Source: Verrucomicrobiota bacterium (GTDB lineage: Bacteria > Verrucomicrobiota > Verrucomicrobiia > Limisphaerales > J093). Taken from it: DNA of 64,000 nucleotides. Below the pieces are notes generated by a model that ran no database searches, had not been told where the DNA came from, and worked only from the letters and a program-made list of their open reading frames with translations. The position numbers and the translations under genes were made by a program. The stretch covers positions 1 to 64,000 of the forward strand of contig JAKQDD010000115.1 in the NCBI GenBank assembly GCA_029556615.1. Direction: 5' to 3'. Shown in pieces: positions 33,136 through 40,361 of this stretch (position 1 is its first letter; each line of letters opens with the position of its first letter).

Positions 33136-34695
33136 TTACTCGATGGTGACATCGAGGGTCCCGACGAGGGCTCCGGCGAGCGGGCCGGTCTCCTGGGTCA
33201 TGGTGACGTGGTAACGGCCGGGTTTTAAGGATGGGTCTCCCCATGAGACCCCGCAGGTGCCGCCTCAGCCATACTCCATCGACTGGGCGAGGAGTTCCTT
33301 GCCCTCGGCGTTCGTGATCCGGATCCTGGGTGGAGTGTCCACGGTCCTGCCGTGTTCGCCCTCAAGCCGGCCGAACCGGGAGAGGATCTCCTTCTGGGCG
33401 CAAGCGATCTTTGGTTCGAGGTAGATTCGTGTTCCCTTGGAAAATGCGGTCGCGGTCTTGGCGTCGGAGTTGTAGCGATCCTGCTCGCGCACGGCGCGGA
33501 CTTCGAGTTTGGGCTGGTTAAGAACAACCTCGACGGTTTGGTTTTCGAGGAGCGTTGTCACGGGGCCTTGGGAGAACGAGACAGTCCAGTTGGTTTCGTC
33601 TTCCTTTCCGTAAGTAAGGTAGCCGCGGCTGAGGTTGTACCGGGCGACGGGCAACTTGCCGATGGGATCATTGACGGAAAAGAAAACGGTCTTGTTGTCC
33701 GCGCCCTGGAGGGAGAGGTTCCGAACGCGGGTCGGCACGGGCTGGGCACACGCGAGTTTCACGGCCAATGTGCCGACCGGAGACGTGTCGGGGATCAGGA
33801 CGGCGCGGGCGGGATGACCGGTGGCGCGGCGGCCGTCGAGCTTGACCTGATAGAATCGGCCGTTGTAGGGCATCAGGCTGCTCAAGATCTCGCGCGGGAT
33901 GTACACGGATGGAGGAGGCGTTCCCGGCTGTGGGTCCTTGGGCAGGAGAGCGCATTGCGAGCTGCCGAAACGGTCAAACTGGCCGCCGAAGCCGTCGGCG
34001 AAGAGGATGATGCGGACCGGCTTGCCTTCAACGGCCGCGGTGCCCTCGAGCATGGCGGCCGGGCTCCACATGAAGTTGGGTTCATCGCCGTTTCCGTAGA
34101 AAGCCACGCGGAGCAACACGCGGAACGTGACCCGTTCGGCGGTCGCGTTGTCAACGGAGACGTTCCCCCGGGTGTACGAATGCTGGAAGTCCGGAGTGAT
34201 GAACTCGACAGAGCGGTCATCGGCCTTTCGCGTGGGCGGGATGCGCTCGTTGTCCTCGAGTTGGCCGTTGGCATTGAGATCGAAGTAAAGCGCATCGACG
34301 TGTCGGCGGTGATGCGCGAGCGCCGACCATTGGCGTCCCTCGAGCATGGCGTGGTGAACGGGAGTTACGAGGGCAGCCTTTTTGCGAACGCTCTGGAGGA
34401 AGGAGTTGTCCGCTTCGTTGTTTCGCCCGAAGCCCCAGTAGGAGTGGTATTGGAGGTCGTCCGACTGGCCTGTTTGGGGGCGGTACTTGAGGTCAAAGGC
34501 GATGGCGCCGGGGGGGAGCTCGGTGAGCCCTGTCGGAGGCGCGTTGTCCTCGACGGCGGGGGGCGCGGGCACACACGCGGCCATCTCGATCGGCGGTCCC
34601 ATGGAGACGTCGTGTCCGGGTCGGCGAAGGAGATAGAAGGCCGCAATCAACAGCGCGAGGGAGACCGCCAGAACCAGTCCGGTTTTTCGTTTCAT
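33136..34695 (-). CDS. Membrane-anchored protein with in-frame TGA; candidate selenoprotein
   Basis: Starting at ATG 34695 (MKRKTGLVLAVSLALLIAAF, one membrane or signal segment), the frame runs 476 codons to a TGA at 33267-33265, then continues open in the same frame for 42 codons to TAA at 33138-33136. The junction reads EYG-[TGA]-GGTCGVSWGDPS, followed by KPGRYHVTMTQETGPL and a terminal LVGTLDVTIE strand: protein-like sequence that completes a beta-domain. A Cys lies four residues after the TGA. Thirteen bases after the TGA begins a perfect 7-bp hairpin (33233-33251). Either TGA is read as selenocysteine or the gene has a recent nonsense change. The rest of the protein has an EF-hand-like FDLNANGQLEDNE near residue 140 and periplasmic beta-rich character; no named family was recognised. 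Confidence 0.6.
33233..33251 (-). promoter_or_regulatory. SECIS-like hairpin downstream of the in-frame TGA
   Basis: On the minus strand GGGTCTC (33251-33245) pairs perfectly with GAGACCC (33239-33233) around the loop ATGGG. The apical loop begins 20 bases after the TGA, within the distance expected for bacterial selenocysteine-insertion elements. The loop has G at its third position but not in its first two, so it does not fully meet the published consensus. The pairing could also be chance within coding DNA. Confidence 0.45.
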
Positions 34696-34860
34696 CGGCG
34701 TGCGGGGCTCGAGTCTGCGAACGGGGGCGGACATTACCGAGCGTTATGATGGAGGTCAAGGCTTCGGCGTGACAGGCCGACGCACCGCACCGATGCTCCG
34801 TTGTCTGTCTCGTGCCGCCCTCGGCGAGGGCGGGTGTACAGGGCGTGATCGCGCACGGCC

Positions 34861-35259
34861 TCAGCGACCGCGGCCGGTGTTCTTGGCGTCGGCCTCGCGC
34901 AGCTCCGAGTAGCGGGTTTGCCATTGGCCGGCGGCGTCGCGCGTCTGGACGGTGACCGTGCCCTGATGGGTCCACCAGACGAGTTCCCGGTCGTCGGTGT
35001 ATCGCGCCCCGGAGGCGGATACGACTTGAGGCAGGGTGAAGTGGCGTCCGTCGGGCATCTGCACTTTGACAAAGTGCAGGGTGCCATCGGACAGGGATCC
35101 GTAGTTGGCGACAAAGCGCGCCCCGTCAGGTCCCTGATAGTGCACGGGGGGGCCGATATGGGTGCCGAGGCGGCTTGGCCGTGAGTTCGTGGTGCAACTG
35201 GCGAGGGTGAGTGCGGCGACAACGCTGAGGAGGGAGAGGACAACGGATTGCGGGAGCAT
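34861..35259 (-). CDS. MliC/PliC-type lysozyme-inhibitor lipoprotein
   Basis: This 132-residue protein has a lipoprotein signal peptide with lipobox LASC (Cys about 22), so it is probably lipid-anchored. The C-terminal half carries the MliC signature: HFTLPQVVSASGARYTDDRELVWWTHQGTVTVQ, with the SGARY and WWT-x-G motifs that contact the lysozyme active site in known inhibitors. The usual pair of Cys residues in longer MliC proteins is not obvious. It would protect peptidoglycan from host or environmental C-type lysozymes. It lies upstream of the candidate selenoprotein gene on the same strand with a 165-bp gap, and is divergent from the toxin-antitoxin pair. Confidence 0.8.
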   Translation of the reverse strand: MLPQSVVLSLLSVVAALTLASCTTNSRPSRLGTHIGPPVHYQGPDGARFVANYGSLSDGTLHFVKVQMPDGRHFTLPQVVSASGARYTDDRELVWWTHQGTVTVQTRDAAGQWQTRYSELREADAKNTGRGR

Positions 35260-35431
35260 GAGGATGTGTATGTTAAGCGGAACGGTTCGTGGTGGGTGAG
35301 GCCAACGCTTTGAACGCGCCAGCAGGTTCGTGGAATCCAGGACTTGGCGACGGAATCACCGTCATTAGGGGACTGTAAAGCCAATCGGGTCCGAAGGCAA
35401 GGCGTGTGCGGGAGGGGCCAGAAAATTCCGG

Positions 35432-35464
35432 TTGACACCTCCTCGGCTCCATTGTACATACAAT
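35432..35464 (+). promoter_or_regulatory. Promoter with overlapping palindromic operator for the toxin-antitoxin/pilin operon
   Basis: A TTGACA -35 hexamer (35432-35437) is followed, within a suitable window, by the 14-base palindrome ATTGTACATACAAT (35451-35464), which would overlap a -10 element (TACATA at 17-base spacing or TACAAT at 21). ACAAT recurs just downstream. An operator over the -10 region is typical of autoregulated type II toxin-antitoxin genes whose antitoxin is a CopG/ribbon-helix-helix protein. The 253-bp divergent gap (35260-35512) shows nothing else. Confidence 0.5.
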
Positions 35465-35512
35465 GTAAAGACAATGCATTGGCGATGGCAATACACGAAT
35501 TGAGTCGTTGAG

Positions 35513-35800
35513 ATGGAATTCGACTGGAACAACCCGGCTTTTGAGATCGACGGGCTGATGACGCAGCGCGACATCGAGGAATCGTTCGAAGATCCTTTTG
35601 CTGTGAGACTTATGCCAGACAGCCCGAGGTTTTCCGTGCAGGCACGCTTTTTCAATTTGGGGCGTTCGGCCTCGGGAACGGGGATTATGAGCGTGTATCG
35701 AACGAACGGGAAGATGGTGAGGGTCATTCTGGCGCGGGGGTTTACGGCGGAGGAGCAGTTCTTTTACCAACGGAAACTGAATCAGATGTTGGCCCAGTAA
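35513..35800 (+). CDS. BrnT-like type II toxin
   Basis: This 95-residue protein resembles the BrnT family of RelE-fold ribonuclease toxins: an opening MEFDW, IEESFEDPFAVRL (cf. FEEA-x-x-VFDDP), ARFFNLGRSASGTGIMSVYRTNGKMVRVILARGFTAEE and a final aromatic helix. In BrnT the Arg and Lys residues of the VRVI-AR strand and the following helix form the nuclease site; the Arg residues are present here. The partner gene starts seven bases downstream. Unlike most such pairs, this one leads into a pseudopilin operon. Confidence 0.75.
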   Translation: MEFDWNNPAFEIDGLMTQRDIEESFEDPFAVRLMPDSPRFSVQARFFNLGRSASGTGIMSVYRTNGKMVRVILARGFTAEEQFFYQRKLNQMLAQ

Positions 35801-35807
35801 TTGCCAC

Positions 35808-36083
35808 ATGACGGTGGTAAGTCATTGGGAAGAAGTGCCGCTGTTTGACAGCGAGGAAGCGGAGGCGGCGTTCTGGGCGGAGGCGCAGGTGGACCTGCGG
35901 TTGATGGACTCGGCGGTGGCGCCGAGCACCGAGGGGGCGGAGTCGGTGACGATCACGCTGCGGATGGATCCGCGGATGTTATCGAAGATCAAGCGGATGG
36001 CGCGGTCGCGGTATTTGAACTACCAGAGCATGATCAAGCAGTGGTTGAGCGAGCGATTGGAGCACGAGGTGCGGGAGCGATGA
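35808..36083 (+). CDS. BrnA/CopG-like antitoxin
   Basis: This 91-residue protein has an acidic N-terminal half (LFDSEEAEAAFWAEAQ) of the kind that clamps BrnT, and a C-terminal ribbon-helix-helix: VTITLRMDPRMLSKIKRMARSRYLNYQSMIKQWLSERLEHE. It would neutralise the upstream toxin and repress the promoter at about 35432-35464. Its TGA overlaps the ATG of the first prepilin gene by four bases (ATGA), so antitoxin and pilin operon are likely cotranscribed and coupled. Confidence 0.78.
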   Translation: MTVVSHWEEVPLFDSEEAEAAFWAEAQVDLRLMDSAVAPSTEGAESVTITLRMDPRMLSKIKRMARSRYLNYQSMIKQWLSERLEHEVRER

Positions 36084-36817
36084 CAACGACGATGAACTGG
36101 CGAACGAGCAGGGGGCCGGAGGGTGGGCGTGGCTTGCCCTGGCCCGGGTTGGGGGGATTCACGCTGATCGAGGTGCTGACGGTGATCTCGGTGATTGGGC
36201 TCCTGGCGGCGGTGGGGGCGGGTCTGGCGGGGGTGGCGAACCGGAAGGCGAAGGAGGCGGCGGTGACTTCCGAGTTGAACAAGCTGGTGACCGCGATCGA
36301 GGCGTACCGGGTGGATTTCAACCAGTATCCTCCGGACAATGCGTTGAACGGGGTGAACTCGGACCCGGTATTGAACCCGTTGTACTACGAGCTGATCGGG
36401 ACGGTTTCGAGCAACCAGGGCCGGCTCTATCACACGTCGGACCGGGAAGAAACACTGAGGACGGAGTCGATCCAGCAGGCGTTCAAGGTGCAGGGGTTTG
36501 TGAACTCGGCGGTGCCGCCGGATCGGGCGAAGAACTACCTTCCGAACCTGAAGGGAACACAGCGGGCGGAAGTGAGTCTCGGAGGGACGGCGACCGACAT
36601 CGAATTGCTGACGGTGCCGGTGGCCTGGCCGGCGAAGTACGCGACGACGGCGCCGATGGCGTCGAGGCTGCCGACGACGGCGCCGCTGCAGCAGCGGCTG
36701 GTGAATCCGTGGCAGTATGTGTCGACGCGTCCGACGAACAACGCGACCTCGTTTGATCTGTGGGCGGAGTTCATGATTGGAAAGGAACGGAAGCTGATTG
36801 GCAACTGGCGGCCTTGA
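36080..36817 (+). CDS. Type II secretion-type major prepilin (GspG-like), cassette gene 1
   Basis: This 245-residue prepilin has a leader of about 26 residues ending in GG, then FTLIEVLTVISVIGLLAAVGAGL with the conserved Glu at +5, the pattern cut by prepilin peptidase. After the hydrophobic helix come the GspG-style KAKEAAVTSELNKLVTAIEAYRVDFNQYPPDN and a C-terminal DLWAEFMIG Ca-loop-like end. The start is fixed by the ATGA overlap with the antitoxin gene. It opens a tightly packed run of five prepilins and the cassette-A protein. Confidence 0.85.
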   Translation: MTTTMNWRTSRGPEGGRGLPWPGLGGFTLIEVLTVISVIGLLAAVGAGLAGVANRKAKEAAVTSELNKLVTAIEAYRVDFNQYPPDNALNGVNSDPVLNPLYYELIGTVSSNQGRLYHTSDREETLRTESIQQAFKVQGFVNSAVPPDRAKNYLPNLKGTQRAEVSLGGTATDIELLTVPVAWPAKYATTAPMASRLPTTAPLQQRLVNPWQYVSTRPTNNATSFDLWAEFMIGKERKLIGNWRP

Positions 36818-36838
36818 AAGGCGCAACGCAAGCAACGT

Positions 36839-37714
36839 ATGAAGAATCGATCCAACGACGTCTCCGGCGCGGGCCGGGGTTTCACGCTCATCGAACTCCT
36901 GACGGTGATCGCCATCATCGGGGTTCTGGCCGCCATGATACTGCCGGCGGTGACCAAGGTGAAGGAGAAGGCGCAAGTGGGGGTGGCGAAGAAGGACCTG
37001 CAGGTGATTTGCGGCGCGGTGAGCTCGTACAACACGACGTACGGGCGGTTTCCGGCGCCGAAGCAGGCGCAGAACGCGGTGAACGACACCTGTCCGGACT
37101 TCACGTTTGGGACGTCGGCGGCTGGGGGGGGTACGCTGCTGGACCGGCGTGGGGCGGCGTTGCCGGGCGTCTCGAATGCGGGGGTGAACTTCCAGGCGAA
37201 CAACTCGGAGCTGGTGGCGATCCTGCGGAACTGGACGACGTTCCGGAGCGGCGCGGTGCCGTTGTACATGCAGGTGCCGCAGCCCGCCTCGCTGAATCCT
37301 CAAAAGACGGACTATCTGGATGGGTTTAAGGATGTGGACTGGGTGAAGGTGGGGGTGGGCAAGCCGGGGGGGATCGGGCCTGATGGCGTGCTGCGGGATC
37401 CGTGGGGGAATCCGTACATTGTGTCGGTGGACTTGAACTATGACGGCCGTGTGCGGGACGCGTACTACCGGCAGGAGGCGGTGTCGCGGGATGCGGGGAC
37501 GAGCTCGGCGGATCAGGGGTACAACGGGCTGCGGCGGGTGCCGGCGGTCGGGCCGGGGGACACCACGGCGAACCGGTTCGAGGCGAACAGCGGGGTGATT
37601 GCCTGGTCGTTGGGTCCTGACGGTGCGATTGGCAAGGGGCAGGGCGGCACCTACAACCCGGTGGCGCGCGCCAACGAGGGATACAACCGGGACAACGTGT
37701 TGAGCTGGAAGTAG
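36839..37714 (+). CDS. Type II secretion-type prepilin (GspG-like), cassette gene 2
   Basis: This 291-residue prepilin has the cleavage site GRG|FTLIELLTVIAIIGVLAAMI and the Glu at +5. The globular part has KVKEKAQVGVAKKDLQVICGAVSSYNTTYGRFP, GVLRDPWGNPYIVSVDLNYDGRV (a GspG/major-pseudopilin Ca-site-like segment) and a Gly-rich end. It is much longer than the usual GspG of about 150 residues because of loops between helix and sheet, a common feature of Verrucomicrobial pseudopilins. The gap to the preceding gene is 21 bases. Confidence 0.85.
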   Translation: MKNRSNDVSGAGRGFTLIELLTVIAIIGVLAAMILPAVTKVKEKAQVGVAKKDLQVICGAVSSYNTTYGRFPAPKQAQNAVNDTCPDFTFGTSAAGGGTLLDRRGAALPGVSNAGVNFQANNSELVAILRNWTTFRSGAVPLYMQVPQPASLNPQKTDYLDGFKDVDWVKVGVGKPGGIGPDGVLRDPWGNPYIVSVDLNYDGRVRDAYYRQEAVSRDAGTSSADQGYNGLRRVPAVGPGDTTANRFEANSGVIAWSLGPDGAIGKGQGGTYNPVARANEGYNRDNVLSWK

Positions 37715-37726
37715 GAGGAGGTTGCC

Positions 37727-38557
37727 ATGCCGCCCCATGCGTCGCTCTTGAACCGGCCCGTTGCCGACCGCGGGGGCCGGGCGTTCACGCTGATCGAGTT
37801 GCTGGTGGTGATCGCGATCATTGGGATTCTGGCGGTAAGCGCCGTGCCCGCGATCCGCGGGTTGACGTCGGCGAACACGGTGGCTTCCGGGAGCCGGCAG
37901 ATGCTGGATGATCTGGCCTATGCGCGGCAGTTGGCGATCAGCAGTCGGCGGACGGTGTACATGGTGTTTGTGCCGCCGACGATTCAGAGTCATCAGGCGG
38001 AACTGCAGCGGGTCAAGCCGCCCGAGCGCCAGAGGCAGTTGTTGCGGCAGTACACGAATCTGGTCGGGGCGCCCTACACGACGTATGCGCTCTTCAGCTG
38101 GCGGACGGTGGGCGACCAGCCGGGGCGCAAGACCCCGCGGTACTTGACGGAGTGGCGGCAATTGCCGGAGGGCATGTTCCTGGCGACGAACCGGTTCGAG
38201 GATCTGGGGGATGTCTGGTGGAAGGCGGCGACGAACCAGGCGACGGCGATGACGAACCTGCCGTTGCCGCAGGCCTGGTTCCCGTTCCCGGCCTCGGACG
38301 CCCCGCCGTTGCGGATGCCGTACCTGGCGTTTGATCCGGCGGGCCGGGTGACGTACGAGGGGTTCAACCGGCAGGCGGCCTTTCGCATTCCGGAGGCGTC
38401 AGTGACGTTGTCCCGGGGGAGCGTGATGCCGATGCGGGACACCCAGGGCAGGCCGCTGCCGCCGGACGTGGTGGCGACGCCGCGGGGCAATCGGACCGAC
38501 ATGGTGATTCATCCGCTGACCGGGCGGGCGCGGGTGGTTGAACTGAAGCTCCCATGA
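37727..38557 (+). CDS. Prepilin, Verru_Chthon cassette protein D-like (GspH type)
   Basis: This 276-residue prepilin has the site GRA|FTLIELLVVIAIIGILAVSAVPA (Ala, not Gly, before the cut). It is followed by SGSRQMLDDLAYARQLAISSRRTVYMVFVPP, the GspH/FimT and cassette-D pattern with the conserved ARQ-A. The C-terminus carries FDPAGRVTYEG and TDMVIHPLTGRARVVEL. The stop overlaps the next start by ATGA. It probably acts as a minor pilin subunit. Confidence 0.82.
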   Translation: MPPHASLLNRPVADRGGRAFTLIELLVVIAIIGILAVSAVPAIRGLTSANTVASGSRQMLDDLAYARQLAISSRRTVYMVFVPPTIQSHQAELQRVKPPERQRQLLRQYTNLVGAPYTTYALFSWRTVGDQPGRKTPRYLTEWRQLPEGMFLATNRFEDLGDVWWKAATNQATAMTNLPLPQAWFPFPASDAPPLRMPYLAFDPAGRVTYEGFNRQAAFRIPEASVTLSRGSVMPMRDTQGRPLPPDVVATPRGNRTDMVIHPLTGRARVVELKLP

Positions 38558-39384
38558 AAACAAGGCGGCAACTGGCTGACGAGCGCGGACGCGGTCGAGG
38601 GCGTGACGTCCGGAGGGCGGCGGCGTTCACGATGGTGGAGATCGCGATCTGCATTGCGATCGTCGCGTTTGCGATGGTGGCGATCATCGGGGTGATGCCG
38701 ACGGGCTTTCAGGTGCAGAAGCAGAACCGCGAGGACACGATCATCAACCAGGAGGGCAACTTCTGGCTGGACACGCTGCGGAGCGGGGCCGTGGGCTTGG
38801 ACTATCTGACGAACTACGTCGAGATGATCCACAGCGAGACCCTGCACAAGCGGCCTCAGGACACGAAGTTCCGGCAGATGATCGCGGACTTCAGCTATGG
38901 GCCGGGGTATCGGAACGGGCGGGACATTGTGGGGCTGCTGAGTCTGCCGCGGTTCTACGAGGTGGGCGGGCACGTGGTGCGGACGCCCTCCTTGTACGCG
39001 TATGTGCGGGCCTTGAGCGGATCGGCGGCGGAGAAGACGCCACGGAACGATTTTGCCTTCATGTACCGGCTGACACCGGAGCTGACGCAGTTCAATCCGG
39101 CGGCGGGGTTGAACACGAATTTCGCGGAGCGCAACATCGCGGCGGCGGAGGCGGCGGCCCGGTCGAACCTGTTTGTGCGGGCGAATGCGTTGAAGGCGAA
39201 TCTCTACGAACTGCGGCTGACGCTTGAGTGGCCGGTGTACACGCGGAACGGACGGCTGACGGTGGGGGGCCAGCGGAAGGTGTTTCGGACGCTGGTGGGG
39301 GGGAGTTACTGGATGACGAACGTGGATTATCTGGCGAGGCGGGACCTGTTTTTCCTGCAACCCTCCGAGTACGTGGGCGACTGA
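38554..39384 (+). CDS. Prepilin, Verru_Chthon cassette protein B-like (GspI/PilV type)
   Basis: This 276-residue prepilin has the cleavage site AAA|FTMVEIAICIAIVAFAMVAIIGVMPTGF (Ala at -1, Glu at +5). The IIGV-PTGF end of the helix is typical of cassette-B/GspI-type pilins. It starts inside the stop of the preceding gene (ATGA), and its own TGA shares one base with the next ATG. TN pairs occur three times. Confidence 0.82.
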   Translation: MKTRRQLADERGRGRGRDVRRAAAFTMVEIAICIAIVAFAMVAIIGVMPTGFQVQKQNREDTIINQEGNFWLDTLRSGAVGLDYLTNYVEMIHSETLHKRPQDTKFRQMIADFSYGPGYRNGRDIVGLLSLPRFYEVGGHVVRTPSLYAYVRALSGSAAEKTPRNDFAFMYRLTPELTQFNPAAGLNTNFAERNIAAAEAAARSNLFVRANALKANLYELRLTLEWPVYTRNGRLTVGGQRKVFRTLVGGSYWMTNVDYLARRDLFFLQPSEYVGD

Positions 39385-40361
39385 TGAAGACATTTCGAAG
39401 CAATCGAAGCCGGGGGCCGGGGATTGGGCGGCGGGCGTTTTCGCTCATGGAGCTGCTCCTGGCGGTGGGGATCATGACGGTGATCGTGGCGGCGCTCTAC
39501 GGCATGTTTCACCACACCCAGCGCGCGTTGCGGTCGAATGTGACGCAGGTGGATGTGCTCGAGGTGGGTCGGGCGACGATGGACGTGCTGACGCGGGAGC
39601 TGGCGCAGATGTGCGCATCGCGGGCGCGTGGGGAGACGAATTTCCACACGGCGCTGAGTCCGCTCCTGGGGTTTGGCGGGCGCAGCGTCGCGGAGGTGGC
39701 GGCGATGTACTATGTCACGAATCCGCCGGCGGACCTGTCGCATTACCAACCGGTGGTACAGACGCTGATGACGGGGAGCGACAAGCGGACGAACCGGCTG
39801 CAGGAGGTGTATTACCTGTCCCGGTACGGGGAGCGGTTCATCGGGACGAGCTACCGGGTGGTTGGGGCGACCAACGGCGTGGGGACGCTGGCCCGGTTTT
39901 CGCGCGAGTTGCCGGTGAAGGAGCTGGTGTACGGCCAGCTGAGCTCGAACGTGCTGGCGGCGGCGGCGGCGAATTACGCCCCGCTGACGGAGGGTGTGAT
40001 TCACTTTCGGGTGCAGCCGTACGACACGGACGGCTTTCCGCTCGAGTGGCAGACGGCGGACCGGCTGACGAACCGGGTGTTGTATCCGGCGGTCCTGATG
40101 CGGACGAATCTGTTCCTGTACCAGGACCGGCTGGCTTCAGAGACCACGAGCGCGTTTCTGAGCAACGCGTTGCCGTCGTACGTCGAGATCGAGTTGGCGG
40201 TGGTCGAGCCGAGGACTCTTGACCAATTGCGGGCGTTTGCGCCGGGTTCGGCGATGGCGGAACGGTTTCTGGCCAATCACGCGGCCCAGGTGCATTTGTT
40301 CCGGCAGCGGGTTGCGATCCGTCAGGCTCCTCCGATTCAGGCAGTGCAAGCCCTCCCATGA
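39384..40361 (+). CDS. Prepilin, Verru_Chthon cassette protein C-like (GspJ type)
   Basis: This 325-residue prepilin has the cleavage site RRA|FSLMELLLAVGIMTVIVAALYGMF (Ala at -1, Glu at +5). It is followed by HHTQRALRSNVTQVDVLEVGRATMDVLTRELAQM, matching the GspJ/cassette-C pattern in which a polar helix ends with a D-L-RE-AQM-like segment. The ATG at 39384 was chosen from the one-base overlap with the preceding stop; its stop overlaps the next start by ATGA. Confidence 0.82.
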   Translation: MKTFRSNRSRGPGIGRRAFSLMELLLAVGIMTVIVAALYGMFHHTQRALRSNVTQVDVLEVGRATMDVLTRELAQMCASRARGETNFHTALSPLLGFGGRSVAEVAAMYYVTNPPADLSHYQPVVQTLMTGSDKRTNRLQEVYYLSRYGERFIGTSYRVVGATNGVGTLARFSRELPVKELVYGQLSSNVLAAAAANYAPLTEGVIHFRVQPYDTDGFPLEWQTADRLTNRVLYPAVLMRTNLFLYQDRLASETTSAFLSNALPSYVEIELAVVEPRTLDQLRAFAPGSAMAERFLANHAAQVHLFRQRVAIRQAPPIQAVQALP

